Below, piece by piece: positions 41,201 to 52,625 of a DNA stretch of 64,000 nt. Position numbers and translations under genes: made by a program. Location: NCBI GenBank assembly GCA_963920705.1, contig OY987228.1, forward strand, positions 2,496,159 to 2,560,158. The letters are read 5' to 3'. This DNA is from Odiellus spinosus (taxonomy: Eukaryota > Arthropoda > Arachnida > Opiliones > Phalangiidae). Within the stretch, counting starts at the first letter, position 1; the number at the start of each line of letters is the position of its first letter. A model generated the notes under the pieces. The model did no database searches. It worked only from the letters and a program-made list of their open reading frames with translations, and was not told the origin of the DNA.

Positions 41201-42944
41201 TCATCTCGGAAACTTAATAACGTGCTCAAGCTCATTTCCACGATTGAAAACTTCACAAATCCTATCACGTATGAAGGAGGCGATCTAGTTAATCTTGTTT
41301 CCAAGTCTGTCGCAGTGCCACAAGTACAAAAAGACGTATGCGATATGACAGTTGTTGGATCTGAACAATATGAAAAATTTATTAAGGAAAGGATTGTAGA
41401 GGGTAAAGTTAATTTGTGGGATCCGTTAAAGAACGTTAATCTTCAGCTTTGCAGCGCAATGGCTAAGAAAGTCAAAGTAAAAACCAAAGTTGGTGTTGTG
41501 GAGTTGAAAGAGGACCGTAACCTTTTTACGCGTATGGTTCTCTTATGCCGATCGAGGCCAGATATGAATTTGCAGGACATCATTAGCAAATTTGAATTAA
41601 CAGTCGTTCCTAGATCACTTTTTAGTGCAGATGGATCTCTAAATCACGGCGGCGACAAAGCAAAACTACTTCATCATCTTGTTGCACTAACGAAGCCCCA
41701 TGAAAATACAGATGAAGATAATAATAGTTCTAGGCAAGAGGAAGAGGACTGTTTCGACGTGGCTATAGTCGATGGTATGGCGGAGGTTCAATCTATGAAC
41801 ATCAAAACCTTGAAGACGTGCTCTGATCTGTTTGAACATTTTTGCAATCGTATATTTTCCAAATATGGACATTTTGACGAAATGCACGTGGTATTTGATA
41901 CTTATATCGGAAATTCTCTTAAAAACGCAACTCGTCAAAACAGACAAAAACAATCTATGGTTGTTAGATACAAGATCGAGAGCACCACACAGATACGTTC
42001 TATTCCTTTAAAAAAATTGCTTTCCCATATCAAAACGAAAGATGAGTTGACCGTTTACCTAGGGCACTCCCTTGTTAATGAGGGTAAACGAAGAGGAAAA
42101 AATGTAGTTGTAGCTTTCAGAAATGAAGCTATTGCTACTCATATTGAAACTATCGACTTGAACAGTTCGCATGAAGAGGCTGATACGAAGATAATTCTCC
42201 ACGCTGTGAATTCTGCCCAACGAGGAGCCAAAAAACTTTCAATTTATTCACCGGACACTGATGTTCTTGTATTAGCTGTTAGACGATACCCTCAGCTTCG
42301 CGCCACTTCAACATTTGTCTGAACTGGAACAAAAATGCTCCGCATTGACATTAAAACCATTTATGATGCTCTTGGGCCTTTAAAAGCATAAGTTTCTGGT
42401 GGCCGAAAATAATGTCCTGGAAGCATTGGCACTTCTTGGACATGGAAATAATATCTCGGAACAAGTATTTTGTGGAGTAGAAAAATTCATATGCTCTGTT
42501 TACTCCAAGTCAAACCAAGTATATACAAAAACTAGACTGTCAGAACTTCGATGGTGGTTTTTTTCTAAAAAGAGTAACCAAGGAGAAACGCTTCCGCCAA
42601 CTCTTGGCGCTCTGATGCCAGCGATTCGTCGAGCTCACTTTCAATGCATGGAATGGAACAAAGATCACCTGCAACACCCGAATTTGCCTCCAGCTACAGA
42701 ATATGGGTGGAATTTAGAAAACGGAGGCTATGAGCCAGTGCTTTGCGATTTGCCATGCGCGCCTGAAGAAATCCTCGATTTCGTCAAATGCAATTGCCAG
42801 CGTACGTCACAAGTACCACGTATGCGTTGCACTGAAATGTGTTTGTATGGAGCGGATGAAGAAAACTGTGATAATGCCTATGTTGAAAATGAGAATATTG
42901 AACTCGATTCAAGTGGCACTGAAGACAGTGATATGGATATTTAA
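38215..42944 (+). pseudogene. Large PIN/XPG-like nuclease family protein, broken
   Basis: The N-terminal zinc-type pairs are CIFCKQRTREKL (38240) and CFFCDG with HLNCW (38670-38870), with a TGA at 38437 and a 34-bp triplication between them. 39075-39533 carries the middle, then a frameshift near 39510 leads into a 919-codon frame. The latter has FAFDNLDFQEDTSDGQRTMH, CSDLFEHF, VVFDTYIGN, SHEEADTKIILHA and YSPDTDVLVLAVRRYP. A TGA at 42320 follows FV; IKTIYDALGP resumes, then about 40 codons including the expected G-x-D-x-T-G-x-F nuclease block are missing. 42399-42944 finishes with KFICSVYSK, RWWFFSKK and a Cys-rich tail. From memory this is a repeated invertebrate family with an XPG-like nuclease fold, possibly element-encoded (Academ-like). 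It is inactive here. Confidence 0.65.
38525..38626. repeat. 34-bp tandem triplication
   Basis: GTAATTTCGAAACTATTAGC plus CGCAACCGCAAGTGA-type sequence occurs three times with 34-bp spacing (38525, 38559, 38593). As 34 is not a multiple of three it disrupts the gene around it. Confidence 0.9.
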
Positions 42945-44033
42945 AACAATTAATTCAATATATATACAAAATTATCAAAATTCATCATTAAAGCTCTATT
43001 TTAATATTAAAAAGATTTTCTTATTCTCTTCTAAATGCATTAATTTCATTTTAACTCATCGAATTACACTTCTAATGCGTTAACACCATTATACTAGTGG
43101 TACGTTTTCGTTTGATACCTCACACAACATATTTTTTGGAAATATTAACGAAGTTGAATGAGGGTGGGCGGGGTTAGCTTTGTTGCCCCCCTGGTGGCGT
43201 AATATGTTACATATCAAGTTCGGTTTTTTTGTGAAGATTTTTTAGACCAGCATTAACATATTTAGAAGTTAATATAATTAAATTTATTTAATCATAGTAT
43301 TTAAATAATTAAAAGTTAAAAAAATCATTGAGGTGGGCTAGCGCCCACCCGACGTCTTCCACGAACTAGTACCATCAAAATTCGGATTTGTCTCATTTTT
43401 CTGAAAAAAATGATACCTCCCACTATATTCTATCATCAAAATGCAAACGAGAAAGTTTTTTTAAACATAACCACACTGACTAAGTGCTTGAAAACTTAAC
43501 TATCGTGCCCCAAACAAATCCTATAGATTGTTCCACGTTCAATTGTCAGCACTCAGAAAGCAGATTTTTAAAACCCATACTATTTTTATTAAACATAAGT
43601 ATGCCGCAATTAAGCTATATCCTAGAACTTATTTTCACTTTCGTCTGCTTATAAGCCCCAATAAAGGTAGTCGTAGGGGAAATGGGTTTAAATTTTTGAT
43701 ATGTAATAAGATACAATTACCATGGAGGAAGGACACTTTAGGCTTACGTAGTCCATAGTGAAAAAGGCATAATTATGTTAAATTATGCTAATATTCATAT
43801 TATGACAAAATTATATATATATTTTTTTTTACAATTTTAAAGTCAAATAGTGCTAGCAACGAATGAGTTTAATCTGGATCACAACATATGGAAATTTTCG
43901 AGATGGGTCAATATTTGCATTGATCCAGGTCCCCAACCAGTACTCGTAGAAGATCCCTAATTATTTGATCCTCCAAATATTTGTGTTCCCAAGCGACACC
44001 AAAGATATAGGATTTAATTAAATGTTATGTTTT
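42945..44033. other. Non-coding stretch
   Basis: AT-rich, with a perfect 7-bp hairpin GGTGGGC TAGC GCCCACC at about 43333-43350. Two short ORFs (42730-43083, 43528-43758) lack any motif. Confidence 0.35.
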
Positions 44034-44041
44034 CTGGTAAG

Positions 44042-44154
44042 CAGGGGCGTCGGAAGCGGGGGGGCAGGGTGGGCTCAAGCCCCCTCGACCATCGAACCTG
44101 GGGGGGCTGAGCCCACTCGGATTTCAAGTCCGAATCTACAACACCGACTTCACG

Positions 44155-44203
<49 letters not shown>

Positions 44204-47200
44204 ATAATTCTTATAAAAATTCAGAAATTAATGTAGAGCTTATTTTCCTTCCTCGAAATGACCAGGGGTGTTGGCACCGCTAGAGGTACAAAGTCTATAG
44301 AGGCTAAAGCATTTCGCAACTCCCCCTGCTATCTCTCTCGGATTTGCCGATCTACTCGAGAATATATTGCACATTTTATTTGTCAACACGCTAAACATAG
44401 GGACAGTTATTCGTTTCCCTCTCCTAGCCGGGCCCGGGCAAGCCCAAACACTAAGGCGAAAATATATTCTCCCTCCTATTTTCTTTTGCCACTGCCTCAG
44501 TGCCTCTCGATTAAACATGTTACAGGTCCAGTGACAGCCTTTTAGCTTTGCTTATTTATAAATACATAACAAGTGAGCAAAATTAAAAATGTCTAAAAAG
44601 AACAAATCTGTTTATGATTGGATAATGAAAAGACCTGGTAGTTCAAGTAATAACGAACAACAAAGTAGTGACCAGACTAAGAATAAACCAGTTTCCGATT
44701 TCTAAGCCTTGAATAAAGTTGAATCACCATGCTGCTCGAACGAAAGTGGAACATCACAAATTATAGCTCCTTCAACTTTAACCTTCACCCAAAAGTCTCA
44801 GTTAAGCTCAGAATTACCAACAGAAAGAAATTTTCCGAACGCAAGTTTTTGTTTTCCGAAAAATGAGTCGAGTCGGTCCTGCCAAAGTAGTTGATTTAAT
44901 ATATATCAGTGGCTTCATTATGACAGTGTACGTGACGCGGTTCTCTGCTTTTCATGCGCTAAAGCTTTTAAAGAAAGGGGGCACGATTGACATGATGAAA
45001 GTCAAGAACTAGCATTCCTCGATACAGGATTTAGAAATTGGAGAAGGGCCCTCCAGAAGTTTAAAACTCATGAAAAAAGTGCGTACCACCTAAAGTCTGC
45101 CAAAGTAGCAGCAACTTCTGTTTTCCAACTTATCAGTAAGCAATCGAAAGAAGAACAATTGTCCAATAGGCAAGTGCTTCGAGTTATCATAAGTTCGCTT
45201 CGTTATTTAGCGCGGACCGGCCAAGCCATAAGAGGTCACGATAATGATAAAGGAAATTTTCATGAACTGTTACGCGAACGGGCAGAAGACATTCCAGCTC
45301 TTAAAATGTGGTTAAATAAAAGAGACAAATGGCTAAGCGCTGACATACAAAACGAAATTTTGGAATTAATGGCGTTAAGTGTTCAGAGAGACGTAATTAA
45401 AAGAATTAAGAAAAGTCTATTTTTTTCCCTTATTGCGGATGGAACAACCGACGTCTCAGGTAAGGAACAGTTTACCTTGTGTATTCGGTGGGTTGACCCA
45501 GAATCGTTGCAAGCTTTCGAAGGTTTCATTGGCATGTACAACGCACCAGATTCCAAGGCCGCTACTATATTCGCGGTGATTAAAGACATATTACTACGTA
45601 TTGGTCTTAATTTTGATAATCTCAGAGGACATTGTTTTGATGGGGCTGCAAATATGTCTGGATCTATTAACGGTTTGAAAGTGAAAGTGGAGGATTTGCA
45701 ACCAAAATCCATATATGTTCACTGCTGCAACCACGCGTTGGACTTGGTACTTCAAGAATGCGGCCGAAAGTGCGATTTAGCAAACGATGCATTGGCGACG
45801 GTTAAGGACGTTTCAAATATTATTTTGGAATCTTCAAAAAGGAAGTCAATTTATACTAACGTTGTAATTACTCCAACGATTAATCAAGAGGATGAGAGAA
45901 AAACGATTGATGCTCTTATTCCATTATGTCCAACACGTTGGACTGTACGGGCGAACTCAATTCAAAGATTCGTAGACCATTACGAGAGAGTTCAGAAAAC
46001 CGTTTGCGATATCTTGAGCGAAAAGGGTTCTATAAGTGATGATCGAAGAGCAACATTGAAGGGGTACCAAACCAGACTGCAGCAATTTGAAACGGCTTTT
46101 GGAATTCGTGTTTCCTTGGCAATATTTAAACCTTGTGAGACTTTAGCTAAAACACTACAAAGCGTCAATATGACCGTATGTGGTGCAAAGGATGCGTCTC
46201 TAGTTTTACATAAAACACTTCAAGATTTTCGTTCCGATAAGTATTTCGATCTATATTGGAGCGAAACAGAAGACATGGCTAAAAAGCTTAATCTAAAGGA
46301 TCCAAAAGAACCCAGAAAAAAGAAAGTCCCAAGGCGTTTCGAACAAACCAATAATCCATCGGAGGCCGCGTCTCTTAGTGCCAAAGAGAAAATGAGAAAA
46401 GAATACTTCAGCTTCCTTGACTACGTTACTTCGGAGTTGGAAAAACGTTTCGATCAACCTGGAATTGATCGACTTATAAACTTGGAAAGTATTCTTTTGG
46501 AAGCTAGTCAGGGTCAATCGCTTTCAAAACAAATTATCGAGGAGAAGCTAGGCCCTAATATTTCGGATTTCGACGTTGATCGCTTACAAGCTCAACTTAC
46601 GATGCTTTCAGCTATTATGCCTAAAGAAAGTCAAAGGGAAATTCAAGCCCTGGATCAAGTAACCGAAGTATTGAAAACTCGTGACAAAGCTGTCTTGAGT
46701 TTGTTAGATCAAATAGTTAAACTAGTTTGCTTATTGAAAACGGTACCTGCATCAGCAGCTGGGGGCGAAAGGACTTTTAGTGCTCTTCGTCGAGTTAAGA
46801 CGTATCTCCGATCTACCATGACACAAAAGCGCATAACGCACCTGCTTCTACTACATATACATCGTGACAAATCCGGGGAATTGGATATTGAAAACATTAT
46901 ATCAGAGTTCGTAAATAAAAGTCCTGAAAGAAAAGCTGTATTCGGAGCTTCCATACAGTGAATAACTAGATTTACTGCAAATATTCCTTGTAAGCAAATA
47001 TGCAAGACTGTGATGAAAATATACTTAAATAAAGTGTTCATTTAGAGTTTCCAATTAGTAAAAACATATTTCATGTAATTTGTGAGTTTAATCACGTGGT
47101 TTCTTCAAAAATGCTACTTTGTTTCTAAGCCAATCAAATTTCCCGCCAAAATATCCACATCAAACCTTTGATACTGCTATCTATGTATATTTAGTGGAAA

Positions 47201-47343
47201 ACTTCTCTAAGTTACTGCCTCTAGAGGTAGGTTGTGCCACCGATTATTTATGAAGTACTTCACGATGAACAGATCTTAAGTCAAACACTAGATTGTATGT
47301 AAGTGTATATGTATTGTATGTAGTGTATATGTTATTAAATTCG

Positions 47344-47435
<92 letters not shown>

Positions 47436-47530
47436 AATTCACAACTCTATGAATTTCCAGACGCAATTATTTTTTGCCTTCGTCTAACTTACTCGGCCCA
47501 CCCACTTAAAAATAACTTCCGACGCCCCTG
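44042..47530 (+). mobile_element. hAT element, nearly complete, 3,489 bp
   Basis: Terminal inverted repeats CAGGGGCGTCGGAAG (44042-44056) and CTTCCGACGCCCCTG (47516-47530) are perfect over 15 bp. They are flanked by the 8-bp duplication CTGGTAAG (44034-44041 and 47531-47538), the size diagnostic for hAT. Inside lie a run of 48 A (44155-44202), a transposase gene and a TA microsatellite (about 47347-47430). The ends and target duplication are fresh, although the transposase has nonsense codons. Confidence 0.95.
44589..46961 (+). pseudogene. hAT transposase (TTF-finger, ZMYM1-like) with three stops
   Basis: One frame runs from ATG 44589 (MSKKNKSVYDWIMKRPGSSS) to 46961. It has three internal stops: TAA at about 44703, TGA at about 44892 just before FNIYQWLHYD (probably a former Trp) and TGA near 44988. 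A TTF-type zinc finger (VLCFSCAKAF, FLDTGFRNWRRA, THEKSAYH) precedes an intact 600-codon stretch from 45159. That stretch has catalytic-type LIADGTTD (Asp near residue 94 of the stretch), CFDGAANMSG (Asp near 161), HCCNHALDLVL and CPTRWTVR. The dimerisation block GGERTFSALRRVKTYLRSTM carries the catalytic Glu. The RNase H-like core is therefore preserved while the N-terminus is broken. Confidence 0.9.
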
Positions 47531-48021
47531 CTGGTAAGACACAGCTTTCATCTTTAATAAGTGGCCAATAATAATTATTGGAATAGAGGCTACATGAATG
47601 AAACAAAATAATCTCGAAATTAATTTGAAAACTCCTTCATTCTCCTTCATTCTTCCAATATACACTCTAAAAAAAAAGGGAGTTCCAAAGGTGTATTAAG
47701 GGTGTAAATATCTTTTTTTATTCCTTTAAGGGAATTAATTGGAAGTCCATAGGGAGTAAAAATAATTCTATTCCTTTTTTACACCCTAAAATGGTGTAAT
47801 AAAGGGAATGTTTTTCCTATATTCCCTTTTAACTCTGTTTAGGGAATATAAAGGTTCTACGTGAAAAGGTGTAGAAAGGGAATAAAAATAATTTTATTCC
47901 TTTTTTACACCTCAAATGGAGTACTTCACGATGAACAGATCTTAAGTCAAACACTAGATTGTATGTAAGTGTATATGTATTGTATGTAGTGTATATGTTA
48001 TTAAATTCGTATATGTATATG

Positions 48022-48069
<48 letters not shown>

Positions 48070-48554
48070 AATTCATAACTCTATGAATTTCCAGACGCCC
48101 TTATTTTTTGCCTTCGTCTAACTTACTCGGCCCACCCACTTAAAAATAACTTCCGACGCCCCTGCTGGTAAGACACAGCTTTCATCTTTAATAAGTGGCC
48201 AATAATAATTATTGGAATAGAGGCTACATGAATGAAACAAAATAATCTCGAAATTAATTTGAAAACTCCTTCATTCTCCTTCATTCTTCCAATATACACT
48301 CTAAAAAAAAGGGAGTTCCAAAGGTGTATTAAGGGTGTAAATATCTTTTTTTATTCCTTTAAGGGAATTAATTGGAAGTCCAAAGGGAGTAAAAATAATT
48401 CTATTCCTTTTTTACACCCTAAAATGGTGTAATAAAGGGAATGTTTTTTCCTATATTCCCTTTTAACTCTGTTTAGGGAATATAAAGGTTCTACGTGAAA
48501 AGGTGTAGAAAGGGAATAAAAATAATTTTATTCCTTTTTTACACCTCAAATGGA
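47255..48554. repeat. Tandem duplication of about 650 bp spanning the hAT right end
   Basis: 47255-47920 and 47921-48554 are near-identical, both starting GTACTTCACGATGAACAG. The second copy carries another hAT terminus (48150-48164) followed by CTGGTAAG (48165-48172). They differ in TA-repeat length, giving offsets of 666 and 634 bp. The breakpoint word ATGGAGTACTT suggests a join at short homology. The duplication is later than the hAT insertion. Confidence 0.9.
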
Positions 48555-48740
48555 GTTAAAAACTGAATATGCTTAATTTATTCCTTTTACACTCCATTTA
48601 GGGATTAAATTTGTAACATTAGAAGGTGTCTTATGGGAGTGCAATCTTTACATTCCTTTTCCACACCCCTAATGGTGTTAAAAAGAGAATATAACTTAGT
48701 AATATTCCTTTAGAACTCCATTTATTGGTACCAAAATGGA
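47660..48740. repeat. Array of palindromes with ATTCC...ACACC/GGTGT units
   Basis: Units such as TATTCCTTTTTTACACC, a short AAAATG centre, then GGTGTAATAAAGGGAAT fold back on themselves. Variants with ACACCTCAAATGGAGT, ACTCCATTTAGGGA and ACACCCCTAATGGTGT follow to 48740. The start TACACTCTAAAAAAA recurs in both duplicate copies. It has no coding potential and is probably a non-autonomous element or fold-back satellite. Confidence 0.6.
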
Positions 48741-50340
48741 AATATTACAAAATGGAGTAAATTATCTTCTATTTATTAAATTACGAGAATATAAATTTTG
48801 ATTTTCAGAGTATATTGTATATCGTCGAATATTTTAGAAGAATTATACGAAGCGAATTATACGAATCGATAAAATATTTTAAACAACGTACCAAATTGCA
48901 TAACATTTACAAAGGAGTACTAGAATTCCAAATTAGCAAGCCAATTAGTCGAATAAAATTCCTTATACACGAGTATGTGATGGAAACTGAGTGAAAACCT
49001 TCCTAGAATTAAAGACGAAATCTTCTAAGTTGGTTGAGGTGATGTCATCATTTTGTTTAAAACTACATCAATGAACACCATTTCCGCGCTTTGTTGAATG
49101 GGGGCTCTGTCATTCTCTCTCGCGAATACTATTAGTTGAATCTATAAACTCTATATACGTTCCACCCTTGGAAAAAGGCAACATCTGCCGTAGAAACGGG
49201 TTCTATTTAACGACTCTTTTTTTTTTTTTAGTTTCAAGGTTGGCAAAAGTATAGATAATCCTATATTTTAAACCAGTCTTGGAAAAGGAAATATTAGCAA
49301 TACAAACGGGTGCTTTTTAACGGCTCTTTTATCCGTTTCTATGTTAGTGTATATGTTAGTGTATATGTTACTTTATAGAACCATATATTTCACTCCTATC
49401 CATCACTGCTTTACCATATTACCTCCCACAAACTGGTTTACCGTGATTCCGCCCGTCCCAGGTTTTGGCGCTGAATAAATTCTTTCATAGACGGGAGTTA
49501 TCGCTCTGTTATATTCAGTGTTCAGTTAAATAACACACCCTCATGGTCGCTTTATTCTTGGAAACCAAGCATGGTGATTGAAGGGAGAATAACTTCGGAA
49601 GTGCTGAAAACTAAAACGGTCTAACTCAGAAATCGAAGGTCATTTTATAAAGTCCATCCTAGTTTAGGTTGTCTGCTTTTACAAGCCTTAACTGCAGCAG
49701 TGTCGCGCCAAATATTTGAGGTTTGTTTCAAAAAATCTGGAACGAAATCATCTATAGATTACCATTTTTCGGGAATGGTTAGAATATTTTTTATTGAAAT
49801 TCTTCCTTGGAATGAGTTGCAGGTTTCAATATATTAAAACGGCTTTAGGCTCCTTCTAAAGTCTATTAAGAATCTCAGGATAATTATTGAAGAAACTAAA
49901 AGTGATTATTAACCTACTCTCCGATTTATCTTTTGGTTTTATCTCCTATATTTGGCGAAGATTTTTGAAGTTTATTTAATACGTTACAGAAATAGAGTAA
50001 TATTTCAATAAACAATTTTAATGTAAGAGTATTATTTAAATTAGAGATCCTCGATATTCATAGATTAAATTTAGAGAAGATATTTTTGTTTTGGATTAAT
50101 ATAGAATGATAAACACCATAATGAAGAAAGATAGTTTGACATGATCTGAACAATTAATATTCAACAGTTAGTAAATAAATTCGAACAATTTGACTTTAGG
50201 GATCATACTTTTAATACATTATTGATTCTGAAGTGTAATCCAGGAATATTAAATTTCACATGGAGTTGTTACAAAGTTTGATCAATTTTATGAATTTACA
50301 TATGCAAATAATTGAAAAATGAAATGAGTAACCTTTTCTT
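48741..50340. other. Non-coding stretch left of the CACTA-like element
   Basis: AT-rich; a duplicated word (GTGTATATGTTA) near 49346-49370 and a T10 run near 49220. No gene supported. Confidence 0.35.
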
Positions 50341-50697
50341 CCCTTACAAAAACATTCTTAGTAATTCTTTGGAAAATCCTATTGGTTTCAAAGGTCATCT
50401 TGGGAGAGCCTTCCATAGAAAATTTCTCTAAGGATTCTCTTAAGAATATTTTAAAGAGCCCTAAATATAATTTTTCGTAGAAAATTTCCATCTCGTTTTC
50501 TTAAGAAAGTTGGTAATATTTTTTGTATAAAAATATCTTAAGAACTAATTCTCCAAGCTTCTTTAGAATATATAATGAACATTCAAGGAAAAAATTCTTA
50601 AGAATATTTCCTCAATTCTGATAAAGAATATTCTTAAGAGTATATCTCTTAATTAATTTTTCTTTGATATTCTTTAGAAATACTTAAGGAAATAGTG
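50341..50697. repeat. Left end block with TTCTTAAGAAT palindromes
   Basis: About seven occurrences of CTTAAGA-centred palindromes in 357 bp, ending GGAAATAGTG. It is homologous in reverse orientation to 62068-62273. Such subterminal motifs are typical transposase-binding sites in CACTA elements. Confidence 0.65.
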
Positions 50698-50761
50698 GCA
50701 ATTAATATTGTCTGGGGATTGGGGTATAAAAATATATTTAAAGCTAAATTTAAAATTATTT

Positions 50762-51320
50762 TCCCTCGAAGATTCCCTTGAACCGCCTCGAATTTTCCCT
50801 TGAACCGCCTCGAATTTGCCCTTGAACCGCCTCGAATTTTCCCTTCAATACCCTCGAATTTTCCCTTCAATACCCTCGAATTTTCCCTTCAATCCCCTCG
50901 AATTTTTCCTTGAACCCGCTGTCGAAGTGGCCTAGGATTTTCCGTCGAGTCGCCTAGGATTTTCCGTCGAGTCGCCTAGGATTTTCCGTCGAGTCGCCTA
51001 GGATTTTCCGTCGAGTCGCCTAGGATTTTCCGTCGAGTCGCCTAGGATTTTCCGTCGAGTCGCCTAGGATTTTCCGTCGAGTCGCCTAGAATTTTCCGTC
51101 GAGTCGCCTAGGATTTTCCGTCGAGTCGCCTAGGATTTTCCGTCGAGTCGCCTAGGATTTTCCGTCGAGTCGCCTAGGATTTTCCGTCGAGTCGCCTAGG
51201 ATTTTCCGTCGAGTCGCCTAGGATTTTCCGTCGAGTCGCCTAGGATTTTCCGTCGAGTCGCCTAGGATTTTCCGTCGAGTCGCCTAGGATTTTCCGTCGA
51301 GTCGCCTAGGATTTTCCGTC
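50762..51320. repeat. 22-bp minisatellite, left arm, about 25 units
   Basis: Two sub-arrays: about seven units of CCTCGAATTTTCCCTTGAAC plus CG, or the variant ending CTTCAATAC, then from about 50930 about 18 units of CCTAGGATTTTCCGTCGAGT plus CG. A single variant (AGAATTTT) lies near 51087. Confidence 0.9.
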
Positions 51321-52359
51321 AATAATCCTTATACCGTTGCTCCATGAATCCCGCTTAGCATATTTTTTGGGTAAATTTTAAATTTGTTTCTAGTTTAGTA
51401 TTTGTTTTAATAAATTACTTTTGGAATAGGCTGCTTTTTAAACAATAAGGAATCGATAAAAAATCACTTGAAATTAGGTTGCATTCTCCCTTTAACGGGT
51501 TGGGTTTTTTCGATGACGATGCGAAGGAGCAATGGGGTACGACAGCGGGCCTTACATTTTCCCTCATCAAAACCTCCCCTTTACCCCCACCTGCACCGGT
51601 TCCACGAGGAAAGCTAGGTGCCGCGCTGTCGGCCAACAAAATACCTTTGACTTGGACAAAGGTAGCGTAAACTAGGCTTCTTCAGGAGCCCAACCCGTAA
51701 GAAATTCTGTAAAATCTCACCAATTTCGGGAGAGGAACGAAAAAGAGCCAAAATAGAGAAAGACTATACATAGAAATTAATAAAACAGAAACAAACATAA
51801 AATTACATTGAAATAAATTGTGTATAAACCCAAATTTGCTAGTTAAAAATTAACTATCCTCAATAAGAGAATAATTTTACCACTTAAATATTTTACAATA
51901 ATACGTTGTAAGACGCTTATTTGACGGGATCCAGCGTAATACGGAATTTTGATCATGTAGATTCGGAAGAGTTTAAATTAAATCGACGTTAAATGATTAA
52001 AGTAAAATATATCTATTTTGATTTTAATACGTCTACAATTTTTTAAAGTTAATGTTCTACGAGCTCATACTGGTAAAATATTTCTTCTAACAATATTAAG
52101 AAAATCCACCTTCATGGGAAGCAATTTGTAAAATTCATAACAAGCAATAAGCATCGTTTTATTTAAAAAATCGAATTGAGACAGACGCATTAGAAACGTA
52201 ATTATAACCCGCCTCTAGACAAACACGCCAGTGACGTCACTCGTGCCGAGAATAGAGAATGGGCTGTTTCAACAAGCTAAAAAAACTTTTTAGGTAAAGA
52301 TCAAATTATGCTAAAACACACATAAATTAGATAAAATATAAACAAAATTTAAGATTAAA
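51321..52359. other. Non-coding stretch inside the element
   Basis: It separates the left minisatellite from the transposase 3' side. The ORF at 51479-51670 and its antisense show no conserved motif. Confidence 0.35.
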
Positions 52360-52579
52360 TATACACTGAATTTGGAGAAAATATAAACTGAATTTGGAGA
52401 AAATATAAACTGAATTTGGTGAAAATATACACTGAATTTGGAGAAAATATACACTGAATTTGGATAGAATATACACTGAATTTGGAGAAAATATACACTG
52501 AATTTGGAGAAAATATACACTGAATTTGGAGAAAATATACACTGAATTTGGAGAAAATATACACTGAATTTGGAGAACA
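52360..52579. repeat. 22-bp minisatellite beside the transposase stop, about 10 units
   Basis: Unit ATACACTGAATTTGGAGAAA plus AT, with TATAAACTG, TTTGGTG and TTTGGATAG variants. It is unrelated in sequence to the two terminal 22-bp arrays but has the same unit length. It ends about 45 bp beyond the transposase stop codon. Confidence 0.9.
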
Positions 52580-52625
52580 TTCTATAAACATTTACAAAAC
52601 AAAAAACTCAATTTTGATGCAGTAT

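Noticed and set aside
40096..41953. Minus-strand ORFs within 39.5-42.3 kb
   Set aside because: Antisense shadows of the long nuclease-family frame.
44155..44202. Poly(A) tail of a retroposed element
   Set aside because: It lies inside the hAT left end, with no LINE/SINE sequence upstream and no flanking duplication of its own.
44014..44207. Poly-Lys and poly-Phe ORFs
   Set aside because: Translation of the 48-A homopolymer near the hAT left end.
47293..48068. Ile-Tyr repeat ORFs
   Set aside because: Translation of TA microsatellites.
52311..52591. Three overlapping minus-strand ORFs of FSKFSVYFLQIQCI-type repeats
   Set aside because: Products of the 22-bp minisatellite read in three frames.
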